Assembly: GCA_946481425.1 (NCBI GenBank)
Contig: CAMLNT010000114.1
Coordinates: 1 to 7,224 of the forward strand
DNA length: 7,224 nt
Direction: 5' to 3'
Origin: an uncultured Brevundimonas sp.
Lineage (GTDB): Bacteria; Pseudomonadota; Alphaproteobacteria; Caulobacterales; Caulobacteraceae
The notes below the pieces were generated by a model that saw nothing but the letters and a program-made list of their open reading frames with translations, had not been told where the DNA came from and made no database searches. Shown piece after piece: positions 1 to 5,974 of the stretch (the first letter of the stretch is position 1; each line of letters opens with the position of its first letter). A program made the translations under genes and the position numbers.

Positions 1-81
1 TGGGGACCTCAGGAGTATGGGGTGCGCCAGACAGGTGGGGGATTAGCGGGCGAAGATTCTTTTTCGTCCCCGGTCTCCAAA

Positions 82-185
82 CGTCATCCCGGACGCACTG
101 GAGCGGAGAGTTGGGACCCGAACCCCGTTGATGCGCCTGCGTTCAGGCCCCGCATTTTCGCCCTGCGGGTTCGTCCGGGGGTGAC
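82..185. repeat. Long imperfect palindromic intergenic repeat (REP-like)
   Basis: The outer arms are CGTCATCCCGGACG (82-95) and CGTCCGGGGGTGAC (172-185), which pair with one insertion and one G-T change. Inside them CGAACCC (119-125) pairs with GGGTTCG (167-173); this uses two bases (172-173) of the outer right arm, so the two pairings compete slightly. Further in, ATGCG (131-135) pairs with CGCAT (151-155), and CCTG (136-139) pairs with CAGG (144-147) around a CGTT loop. The stretch could therefore fold into a long stem with a hairpin tip. Ends of the form GTCATCCCGGAC are familiar from dispersed intergenic palindromic repeats of alphaproteobacteria. That it is multi-copy here is inferred, because only one copy is in the window. 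It could also act as a structured leader or as a terminator for a gene to the left. Confidence 0.5.
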
Positions 186-190
186 TGAAG

Positions 191-237
191 ATGACGGTGC
201 GTCCCCGCTTCGAAGCGGGGATTAATCCGGCCGTCAT
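191..237. repeat. Two-tier hairpin with perfect palindromic core
   Basis: The core TCCCCGCTT/AAGCGGGGA (202-221, centre TTCGAA) is a perfect 20-base palindrome. It is enclosed by a second pair of arms, ATGACGG (191-197) and CCGTCAT (231-237). The left internal loop is 4 nt and the right one 9 nt. No T-run follows on either strand, so a standard intrinsic terminator is unlikely. It directly adjoins the repeat at 82-185 and may be part of the same composite element. It lies about 60 nt upstream of the ExoD-family gene, so it would be in that gene's leader if transcription starts further left. Confidence 0.5.
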
Positions 238-239
238 TC

Positions 240-262
240 GTCCGTGCGATGAGCCGACGGAC
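240..262. promoter_or_regulatory. Inverted repeat upstream of ExoD-family gene (candidate operator or hairpin)
   Basis: GTCCGT (240-245) and ACGGAC (257-262) are perfect 6-base inverted arms separated by 11 nt. They lie 38-60 nt before the preferred start of the next gene, a position that suits an operator or leader hairpin. No recognisable -35/-10 pair was found nearby. Arms this short can occur by chance in GC-rich DNA, and the site may simply be the tail of the repeat block to its left. Confidence 0.25.
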
Positions 263-299
263 TTCATTTGGCGAGCGAACCGCCTCATATGCGGACCCG

Positions 300-938
300 A
301 TGACGATCCCCAACGACGCCCACACTGACGACGCCTCCAGCGGGTTCATCGGCCTGACGCGCGCGCTGGCGACGGCCGGCGGTGGTCAGGGTCTGACGCT
401 GGGGGAAATCCGCGACCGGCTGGATGAGCGGAGTTTCGGCCTTCTGATCCTGATCCTGTCGATCCCGTGCCTGGTGCCGGCGCTGTACGGCGTGCCGCAG
501 GTGATCGGGGTGCCGATCCTGTTGCTCGCCGGGCAGATGCTGATCGGCATGAAGGAGCCGTGGCTGCCGAACGGGCTGTTGTCGCGTCGCGCGCCCCAGT
601 CCTGGCTCGACCGTATGGCCGACTTCGCCGAGAAGCGGATGGGCTGGTTCGAGCGGCTGAGCCGGCCGCGCCTGAAAGCGTTTTCGACCGGATTCGGAGA
701 GCGGTTCGCCGCCCTGTTCATGATCGTGGCCACGATCACCATCGTCCTGCCGATGGTGAACACCGTGCCGTCCATCGCACTCGCCCTGCTGGCGGTCGGG
801 TTGATCCAGCGCGACGGCCTGTTCGTCCTGGGCGGAGCAGTGGTGGCGACCGTGTGGGCCAGCGGCCTGACGGCGGTGGCGCTGGGCCTCTATTACGGCG
901 CGTCGTGGGCGGCCGGAATCGCCGGGTTCTTCCAGTGA
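300..938 (+). CDS. ExoD-family (exopolysaccharide synthesis) membrane protein
   Basis: This 212-residue protein matches the ExoD family (PF06055) in size and layout. A soluble N-terminal part contains LTLGEIRDRLDERSFGLLI (about 32-50). Hydrophobic segments follow at about 46-62 and 66-84, the latter containing GVPQVIGVPILLLAGQ. Next come the family-like KEPWLP (85-90), a charged helix (about 100-127) and hydrophobic segments at about 135-152, 156-170 and 174-199. ExoD was named from rhizobial mutants affected in exopolysaccharide and alkali tolerance; its biochemical role is unknown and it should sit in the inner membrane. An in-frame ATG at 249 would add 17 residues, but those codons often end in A or T (cga, act, tca, ttt, tat), unlike the strongly GC-ending codons after 300, so I chose 300. 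Neither start has a clear Shine-Dalgarno. dsbB follows after 35 nt on the same strand. Confidence 0.85.
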   Translation: MTIPNDAHTDDASSGFIGLTRALATAGGGQGLTLGEIRDRLDERSFGLLILILSIPCLVPALYGVPQVIGVPILLLAGQMLIGMKEPWLPNGLLSRRAPQSWLDRMADFAEKRMGWFERLSRPRLKAFSTGFGERFAALFMIVATITIVLPMVNTVPSIALALLAVGLIQRDGLFVLGGAVVATVWASGLTAVALGLYYGASWAAGIAGFFQ

Positions 939-973
939 TCGACGGACCTTCGCGGGCGGGCTAAGAGATCGCC

Positions 974-1504
974 ATGCCGTTGCTTCGCATGATCCTGAAC
1001 TGGTGGGCCGCCTTCGCCGTGGCCGCTTCGGCGGCGATGCTGGGGGCCGCGCATTGGTTCGAGAGCCAGGGGCTGGCGCCGTGCCTGATGTGCCTGCGCC
1101 AGCGCGAGGTCTACTGGGCCGCCCTGGCGGTGGCGGGGCCGGCGGTGATCTGGACCCTCATCAGCCGGGCCAAGGGCACGCCGCGGCTGTCGGCCTTCTT
1201 CCTGTTCGCGATCTTCCTGACGGGCGCCATCACCGCGACCTTTCATGCGGGCGGTGAGCAGGGCTGGTGGGAGCTGCCAGCGACCTGCCTGGGCGTGAGC
1301 GGGCCGATCGACACGACGGACCTCCTGAGCCAGTTGCAGGCGCCGCAGGCGGCGCCGAGCTGCGCGGACATCGCCTGGAGCTGGCTGGGTCTGTCCATGG
1401 CCGCATGGAACGCGGTCCTGTCGCTGGTTCTGGCGGGCTTCAGCCTGGCGGCGGCGGCGCGGCCGCGCGATGCGAGACAACCGAGGCTCTACCGTGAACC
1501 GTGA
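974..1504 (+). CDS. dsbB: Disulfide bond formation protein B (DsbB)
   Basis: DsbB is an inner-membrane enzyme that reoxidises the periplasmic thiol oxidase DsbA and passes the electrons to ubiquinone. The 176-residue sequence has four hydrophobic segments (about 8-26, 46-63, 73-91, 141-163). The redox motif C37-L-M-C40, followed by LRQR, lies in the first periplasmic loop, and the second cysteine pair, C105 and C130, lies in the large loop between segments 3 and 4. E. coli DsbB uses C41/C44 and C104/C130, a close match. HAGGEQGWWELPATC (91-105) is also typical of the family. A purine-rich AAGAG lies a few bases before the ATG, so the ribosome site is moderate. The 3' end overlaps the coq7 start by 11 nt, which suggests one transcript. 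All four catalytic cysteines are present, so it looks functional. Confidence 0.93.
   Translation: MPLLRMILNWWAAFAVAASAAMLGAAHWFESQGLAPCLMCLRQREVYWAALAVAGPAVIWTLISRAKGTPRLSAFFLFAIFLTGAITATFHAGGEQGWWELPATCLGVSGPIDTTDLLSQLQAPQAAPSCADIAWSWLGLSMAAWNAVLSLVLAGFSLAAAARPRDARQPRLYREP
1483..1486 (+). promoter_or_regulatory. Ribosome binding site that sets the coq7 start at GTG 1494
   Basis: GAGG inside the end of dsbB stands 7 nt before the GTG at 1494, a good Shine-Dalgarno spacing. The alternative ATG at 1470 has no such site and adds eight residues (MRDNRGST) that do not resemble the family. This supports the GTG start. Confidence 0.6.
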
Positions 1505-2054
1505 CGTACGCCTCCCCCGCCCCGGCCGCGGCCAGATGCGGCGGAGGCTCGAGGAAATGCTGCGCGTCGACCACGCCGGGGAGATGGCGGCGGTTCAGAT
1601 CTATCGTGGCCAGAAGGACGTCTTCCGCGCCGCCGGCCGCGCCGACATGGCCGACGACATGGCCCGCATGGAGGGCGAGGAGCAGGTCCATCTGGATCGC
1701 TTCAATGCGCTCCTGACCGAGAACAACACCCGCCCGACCCTGATGACGCCGCTGTGGCGTGTGGCCGCCTATGGACTGGGCGTCGGCACGGCCCTGCTGG
1801 GCGAGAAGGCGGCGCATGCCTGCACCGAGGCGGTCGAAACCGTCATCGCCGAGCACTACGCCAACCAGGCCGACGAATGGGAGGGCCGCGACGAGGCCCT
1901 GTCGGCCGAGTTCCGCCAGTTCCGCGAGGACGAGCTGGGCCACCACGACCACGCCGTCGAGCAAGGCTCGCACGAGGCCCCGGGCTACGAGGTTCTGACC
2001 GCCGTCATCAAGGCCGGGTGCCGGGTGGCGATCAAGGTCAGCGAGAAGGTCTAG
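1494..2054 (+). CDS. coq7: COQ7-family demethoxyubiquinone hydroxylase
   Basis: COQ7 is a membrane-associated di-iron monooxygenase that uses O2 to hydroxylate demethoxyubiquinol, a late step of ubiquinone synthesis. From GTG 1494 the protein has 186 residues, of the size usual for short bacterial COQ7. Likely iron ligands, assigned by the family pattern, are E30 in VDHAGE, E63 and H66 (ExxH), E115 in ACTEAVE, and E147 and H150 (ExxH in EDELGHH). IYRGQ and EHYANQ are further family signatures. Every ligand is present, so the enzyme should be active. The start overlaps dsbB by 11 nt, pointing to translational coupling with a gene whose product uses ubiquinone. The TAG stop lies within CTAG, shared with the stop of the convergent gene. 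An upstream ATG at 1470 is possible but lacks a ribosome site. Confidence 0.93.
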   Translation: MNRDVRLPRPGRGQMRRRLEEMLRVDHAGEMAAVQIYRGQKDVFRAAGRADMADDMARMEGEEQVHLDRFNALLTENNTRPTLMTPLWRVAAYGLGVGTALLGEKAAHACTEAVETVIAEHYANQADEWEGRDEALSAEFRQFREDELGHHDHAVEQGSHEAPGYEVLTAVIKAGCRVAIKVSEKV

Positions 2055-3076
2055 CCGACCACATCGAACGCCAGCAGCAGCGTCCGCTGGCCCGGATTGA
2101 AGTTGTCGTCCGACAGGATGTAGAGGCGCACCCCGCCGTCCGGCCGCCGCACGGCGGCGATGCCTTCGAAGTTGTCGACGGTGGCGGGCGCGGTGAAGGT
2201 GGCGAGCGAGCGCCAGGGATTGCCGGCGGCCCGGAAGCGATCGATGTCGATCCGCTCGATTTCAATCGTGTTGGTGTTCCGGTCTGAATGGTATGCCCGC
2301 CTCAGGACAAAGATATCCGAGCCGATAGGGCTTTGCGCCAACGACACCTGGCGCAGGTCGTCGTCGGTGGGCGCGCCATCTGGCGGATGGACCCAGGGCT
2401 CGCAAACCTCGTCGCAGCGCCACAGCCCGCCACCTTCTCCCGACGCCCACCACGCGTCGCCGTACGCCTGGGTGATGCCTTCCATCCCCTCGTTCTCCGT
2501 GAACGGAAAATCCGGGATCACCCGCTCACCGAGCCACCGCCCTTCCCGGTCATAGCGCCAGACGCGGTGGTCGCGTTCGAAGCTGACGAGGAGTTCGCCG
2601 TTGGGCATGAGGGCCAGGCCCTCGGCGTCGGCGAGGTATTTCGGAATCAATGGTTGATTATCCGGATCGACCAGCGGGCGGACCTGGACGCCCTCGACGC
2701 CGATCAGCCGGCCAGAGTCGTCGAGCTGGACGCGGCCACGGACCAGCAGACCCTCGTCCGAGACGGACCAGAAGGCCGCTGCGTCTTCGAACCTGATATC
2801 AGAAAGACCATGAAGGCGATTGAAATCAGACCTGATCTCGACGCCTCCCGCATAGACCAGTTGGCCCGTGCCCGCCTCCAGCTCCGCGTCATTGATCGGC
2901 ACGGGTCGGGCGGTGACCGGCGCATCCGTCCAGGCCAGAGGCAGCGGTTCTTCGGCGAAGCGGACGGCTTCGCGCAGGGCCTCGGCGGCGGCGTGGCGGG
3001 CCTGCCAGCCGAGCTCCGGCGTCGTGGCGCAGGCGGCGAGAAGGCTCGCCAGAAGCGGCCCGAGAAAGCGCCTCAT
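2051..3076 (-). CDS. Phytase-like (esterase-like activity of phytase family) lipoprotein
   Basis: This 341-residue protein starts with a lipoprotein signal: RR, a hydrophobic stretch and the lipobox L13-A14-A15-C16. The residue after Cys is Ala, so by the enterobacterial +2 rule it would go to the outer membrane. The mature part resembles the phytase-like beta-propeller family (PF13449): GLSDIRFED with FWSVSDEG (about 90-109), [20 protein letters not shown] (150-169), RVWRYD (171-176), [10 protein letters not shown] (194-203), [13 protein letters not shown] (302-314) and LYILSDDNF (318-326). C221 and C225 (CDEVC) could form a disulfide. The family name comes from annotation; substrate and activity are not established. 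ATG 3076 has a strong GGAGG site 5 nt upstream and overlaps the cobT stop as ATGA. The reading frame stays open upstream into cobT, but that part is only a shadow of cobT. Confidence 0.85.
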   Translation of the reverse strand: MRRFLGPLLASLLAACATTPELGWQARHAAAEALREAVRFAEEPLPLAWTDAPVTARPVPINDAELEAGTGQLVYAGGVEIRSDFNRLHGLSDIRFEDAAAFWSVSDEGLLVRGRVQLDDSGRLIGVEGVQVRPLVDPDNQPLIPKYLADAEGLALMPNGELLVSFERDHRVWRYDREGRWLGERVIPDFPFTENEGMEGITQAYGDAWWASGEGGGLWRCDEVCEPWVHPPDGAPTDDDLRQVSLAQSPIGSDIFVLRRAYHSDRNTNTIEIERIDIDRFRAAGNPWRSLATFTAPATVDNFEGIAAVRRPDGGVRLYILSDDNFNPGQRTLLLAFDVVG

Positions 3077-4932
3077 GCGGCCCTCCGGATCTTGCGTTTG
3101 GTCGGGACGGCGGGCGCGCGGTCGAACAGTTCGGCCAGCTTTTCGACCATGACCCCGCCCAGCTGTTCGACGTCCACGATGGTGACGGCGCGTTTGTACC
3201 AGCGGGTCACGTCGTGGCCGATGCCGATGGCCAGCAGTTCGACGGCGGCGTCGCTCTCGATCTCGGCGATGACCTGGCGCAGGTGCTTGTCGAGATACAG
3301 CGCCGCATTGGCCGACTGGGTGGAATCGTCGACGGGCGCGCCGTCGGAGATGACCATCAGGATGCGGCGCTCCTCGCTCCGGGCGGCCAGCCGCTGGCGC
3401 GCCCACTGGAGCGCCTCGCCGTCGATATTCTCCTTGAGGAGCCCCTCGCGCATCATCAGGCCGAGGTTCTTCTTGGCGCGCCGCCAGGGCGCGTCGGCGG
3501 CCTTGTAGACGATGTGGCGAACGTCGTTCAGGCGGCCGGGCATCGGCGGCTTGCCGGCCTCGACCCAGGCCTGACGCGACTGGCCGCCTTTCCAGGCGCG
3601 GGTCGTGAAGCCCAGGATCTCGACCTTGACCCCGCAGCGCTCCAGCGTGCGCGCCAGGATGTCGGCGCAGACGGCCGCCACCATGATTGGCCGGCCGCGC
3701 ATGGAGCCAGAGTTGTCGAGCAACAGGGTCACGACCGTGTCGCGGAACGGCATGTCGCTCTCGGCCTTGAACGACAGGGGTGCGGTCGGGTCGGTGATGA
3801 TCCGGGTCAGGCGGGCGGTGTCGAGCATGCCCTCCTCCAGATCGAACATCCAGGAGCGGTTCTGCTGGGCCATCAGGCGGCGCTGGAGCTTGTTGGCCAG
3901 GCGCGCGACGACGTTGGACAGGTTCGACAGCTGCTGATCCAGCAGGGCGCGCAAGCGGCCGAGCTCGATCGGATCGCACAGCTCGTCGGCCTCCACGACC
4001 TCGTCGAAGCGGGTGGTGAAGATGCGATAGGCGCGGGCGCGGCCGTCGTCCGACAGTTCAGGCCGGTTGGGCACCTCCCCGTCCGCGGAGCCTTCGGACT
4101 CGTCGTCGGGATTGGCGTCGGCTTCCGCCATGCCCTCGGCGGAGCGCTCGACCTGATCGGTTTCGCGGCGTTCGGCCTGGGCCTGGTCCTGGGCGGACTG
4201 CCCCTCGCCGGGATCGGACTGGTCGTCGTCCTGGTCGTCGGGCTGGGAGGCGTCGTCGCCCTGGTCTTCGTCGCCCTCCTGATCGGACGAGTCGTCGACG
4301 TCGTCGGCGGACGGATCCAGGTCGAGGTCCTTGAGCGCCTGGCGGACGATCTGGGCGAAGGCGGCCTGGTCCTCGATGGCGGCGTCAAGCCGGTCGAGCG
4401 TCGCGCCGGCCTTGTGCTCGATCTCGCCGCGCAGGGCCTCAACGCTGGCCTGGGCTACGTCAGGCGGCGCGTCGCCGGTCAGGCGCTCGCGCACGACAAG
4501 GGCCAGAACCTCATCGACGGGCAACAGCTTGACCGACGGCGCGGTCAGGAGCCGCGACAGCCGCTGATCCAGCGCCGTGGCCAGATTGGCGCGGACCCCG
4601 CCGAGCGCGCGGGCGCCGAGCGCCTCGATCCGCGCGACCTCGACGGCCTCGAACGCACGCTGGGCCGAGGGGTCGGAGGGTCGGCTTCTGGCGAAGACCG
4701 CCTCATCGTGATGGGCGACCCTGAGGGCCAGCTGGTCGGCCTGCCCGCGCAGGCCCTGCGCCTCCGGGCTTTCGAGGTCGCGAGGCGGCTGGGGCAGATA
4801 GGCGATGCCGTCGCGCACGCCCGGCCGCTCACCCGAGAAGGCGACCTCCAGCTCGGCCTTTTCCGCCAGGGCGCGCGCCGCATGGGCGAGCGCGCGCTTG
4901 AAGGATTCTGTCGGAGTCTCCGGGGCGGCCAT
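3073..4932 (-). CDS. cobT: Cobaltochelatase subunit CobT
   Basis: CobT works with the AAA+ ATPase CobS and the large subunit CobN to insert Co2+ into hydrogenobyrinic acid a,c-diamide in aerobic cobalamin synthesis, in the cytoplasm. The 619-residue length is normal for the family. A helical N-terminal region (about 1-200) is followed by a highly acidic Asp/Gln-rich linker (about 203-247). A family-typical region comes next with [31 protein letters not shown] (start about 331) and FDLEEGMLD. The C-terminal von Willebrand A domain begins near 397 with MIDAS DNSGS (D406, S408, S410), then FTT (442-444) and VISDG with D530. The in-frame stop TAG lies 9 nt upstream of ATG 4932, so no longer ATG start exists; no clear Shine-Dalgarno is visible. 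It overlaps the next gene by 4 nt (ATGA). cobS and cobN are not in this window. Confidence 0.95.
   Translation of the reverse strand: MAAPETPTESFKRALAHAARALAEKAELEVAFSGERPGVRDGIAYLPQPPRDLESPEAQGLRGQADQLALRVAHHDEAVFARSRPSDPSAQRAFEAVEVARIEALGARALGGVRANLATALDQRLSRLLTAPSVKLLPVDEVLALVVRERLTGDAPPDVAQASVEALRGEIEHKAGATLDRLDAAIEDQAAFAQIVRQALKDLDLDPSADDVDDSSDQEGDEDQGDDASQPDDQDDDQSDPGEGQSAQDQAQAERRETDQVERSAEGMAEADANPDDESEGSADGEVPNRPELSDDGRARAYRIFTTRFDEVVEADELCDPIELGRLRALLDQQLSNLSNVVARLANKLQRRLMAQQNRSWMFDLEEGMLDTARLTRIITDPTAPLSFKAESDMPFRDTVVTLLLDNSGSMRGRPIMVAAVCADILARTLERCGVKVEILGFTTRAWKGGQSRQAWVEAGKPPMPGRLNDVRHIVYKAADAPWRRAKKNLGLMMREGLLKENIDGEALQWARQRLAARSEERRILMVISDGAPVDDSTQSANAALYLDKHLRQVIAEIESDAAVELLAIGIGHDVTRWYKRAVTIVDVEQLGGVMVEKLAELFDRAPAVPTKRKIRRAA
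3082..3086 (-). promoter_or_regulatory. Strong Shine-Dalgarno for the phytase-like gene inside cobT
   Basis: Read on the minus strand this is GGAGG, 5 nt before the ATG at 3076 and within the last codons of cobT. Together with the ATGA stop/start overlap it fixes the start of the downstream lipoprotein and predicts coupled translation. Confidence 0.7.
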
Positions 4933-4972
4933 GCGAACGATCTAGGCCGCGCCGACGCCTTGCGCCAGCCCG

Positions 4973-4986
4973 TTCCTGATCAGGAA
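4973..4986. promoter_or_regulatory. Perfect 14-base palindrome across a stop codon
   Basis: TTCCTGATCAGGAA is a perfect palindrome centred on the TGA stop (4982-4980) of the cysteine-rich lipoprotein, 41 nt before the start of cobT. With no spacer it cannot form a long hairpin, so a dimeric-protein operator for cobT is one possibility. It could equally be chance. No T-run follows, so it is not a terminator. Confidence 0.25.
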
Positions 4987-5447
4987 ACCCAGGTGTTGCG
5001 GCAGTTGGTGACGGTCCAGCCCGCGATGCCGGAGACGACCTCGCACTCATAGCCCATGCCGGCCAGCGGCCCGTGCATGATGCCTGTGGCGACCAGGGCG
5101 CGCGTGCCGAGATAGCGAGGGCGCTCGAACTTCACCCAGCTGAACCGACCCGGCGTCGCGCGATCCGGATCATAGGTCTCACCCGACATCGGCACGCCGA
5201 GCCGCGGCCAGTCGCACTGGACGAAATAGCGGCCGTCCTCCTCCTCGACCGTAGCCCACAGCGGTGGCGGCGCATTCTCGGCGAACCGGTAATGCTCACG
5301 GGCGATGGCGGCGAAGACGGCGCAGTCCTGGCCGCTTGAGACCTCGGCGCCGGTCGGCGGCGCCGGAATCCCGGTCGGGGTGGTCGCGCAGGCGGCAAGC
5401 GGCGCGGCTCCGATAGAGGCGGCAAGCAGCACTTTAAGCGGCGACAT
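4980..5447 (-). CDS. Small cysteine-rich lipoprotein of unknown function
   Basis: I do not recognise a named family. The 155-residue product begins with a lipoprotein signal (K5, then a hydrophobic stretch) ending in the lipobox L17-A18-A19-C20, and a Pro/Thr-rich linker follows (about 22-37). The mature domain has four further cysteines, C42, C78, C135 and C149, enough for two disulfides. It also has clustered aromatics (W64, Y74, F75, W80, W104, Y112, W144, W153), ending in GWTVTNCRNTWVS. This fits a small exported, disulfide-stabilised domain anchored to a membrane. ATG 5447 has GAGG 4 nt upstream inside a GAGAGAGGG run. The gene lies 47 nt upstream of cobT and 59 nt downstream of the HPt-like gene, all on the minus strand, so co-transcription with cobT is possible but unproved. 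Confidence 0.8.
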   Translation of the reverse strand: MSPLKVLLAASIGAAPLAACATTPTGIPAPPTGAEVSSGQDCAVFAAIAREHYRFAENAPPPLWATVEEEDGRYFVQCDWPRLGVPMSGETYDPDRATPGRFSWVKFERPRYLGTRALVATGIMHGPLAGMGYECEVVSGIAGWTVTNCRNTWVS

Positions 5448-5451
5448 GAAC

Positions 5452-5455
5452 CCTC
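5452..5455 (-). promoter_or_regulatory. Shine-Dalgarno for the cysteine-rich lipoprotein
   Basis: On the minus strand GAGG lies 4 nt before ATG 5447 within the purine run GAGAGAGGG. It supports the chosen start, which also gives a complete signal peptide. Confidence 0.5.
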
Positions 5456-5506
5456 TCTCGACAACCTTGGCCTTAATGCCGGGACCGGCCGCCGCGTTCC
5501 GTTGGT

Positions 5507-5974
5507 TCAGGCCGGCACACGCTCAAGGACCTTTGCCAAGCCGTCCAGAACGACCTGACGGGCCTCCGGCGGCGTGGCCTCGGGATGACTGAGGAGACGC
5601 AGGGCGTGCACGTGCACCTCAAGACTCCGGCGGTCTGCCGGCATATCGCCGCGGCTGTAACGGTCGGCGAGCTCGCAAAGGCTGAAGGCGGCCTTGCACA
5701 GGTCATCGAGCCCGAACGGGCCTGCGGCGTCCAGCACGGCCGAACTCAGCCGATAGACGGACGCCAGCGCCTCGGCTTCGCCAACATTGCTGGAGTTCTC
5801 GAGGTTTTGCTCGAGGGCGGCGATAGCGGCCTCTACCCGCTGGCGGCCCTCTTCGCGCAGCGGCTCCAGCAGTTCGCTCGCGGCCTTGAGGCCCGTGCGG
5901 ACAGACATTCCGCCGGGCTGATCGACCAGGGCCGACAGAGGCGGCTTCTTCATGATCCAGGTGACGACCGACAT
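5507..5974 (-). CDS. Alpha-helical HPt-like protein, partner of the response regulator (function unknown)
   Basis: The 155-residue protein is soluble and predicted mostly helical. After a short N-terminus it has amphipathic stretches at about 26-60, 65-83, 88-107, 115-129 and 136-152. Residues 72-103 read like a histidine phosphotransfer (HPt) domain core (H-x-L-K-G-x-A ... G ... L ... LE), here YRLSSAV...GPFGLDDLCKAAFSLCEL. Tyr74 stands where the phosphorylated His is expected, and the Lys-Gly is Ser-Ser. H121 and H123 are elsewhere. If the match is right this is a degenerate HPt that could bind a receiver without passing phosphate; that is inference from the pattern alone. The start ATG (5974-5972) overlaps the regulator's stop by one base (TGATG), with GGGG a few bases upstream, implying coupled translation. 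M8 is a possible alternative start. Confidence 0.75.
   Translation of the reverse strand: MSVVTWIMKKPPLSALVDQPGGMSVRTGLKAASELLEPLREEGRQRVEAAIAALEQNLENSSNVGEAEALASVYRLSSAVLDAAGPFGLDDLCKAAFSLCELADRYSRGDMPADRRSLEVHVHALRLLSHPEATPPEARQVVLDGLAKVLERVPA

Noticed and set aside
48..70. Intrinsic terminator from an upstream gene (GGGCGAA / TTCGTCCC hairpin with T-run)
   Set aside because: The T-run lies in the loop and in the arm, not after the stem, so it does not fit a terminator on the plus strand; on the minus strand no T-run follows the stem.
22..288. Small open frames on both strands at the left end (67, 81 and 68 residues)
   Set aside because: They run through the inverted repeats, have Arg/Gly-rich sequence without family features, and resemble the usual spurious translations of intergenic palindromic repeats.
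1470..1493. ATG 1470 as the start of coq7
   Set aside because: It has no ribosome site, and the eight extra residues do not look like the family. GTG 1494 has GAGG at 7 nt.
2288..3508. A 406-codon plus-strand open frame across the phytase-like gene and the end of cobT
   Set aside because: It spans two genes with clear family motifs on the other strand, and its own translation shows no recognisable domain.
3077..3979. N-terminal extension of the phytase-like frame into cobT
   Set aside because: The frame is open but Arg-rich and shadow-like. A strong Shine-Dalgarno and a complete lipoprotein signal mark the start at 3076.
3214..5052. A 612-codon open frame on the plus strand across cobT
   Set aside because: It is antisense to cobT, whose motifs (DNSGS, ISDG, acidic linker) are unmistakable. 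Long antisense open frames are common in GC-rich genes. Its repetitive Gly/Val/Leu-rich translation mirrors the Asp-rich linker.
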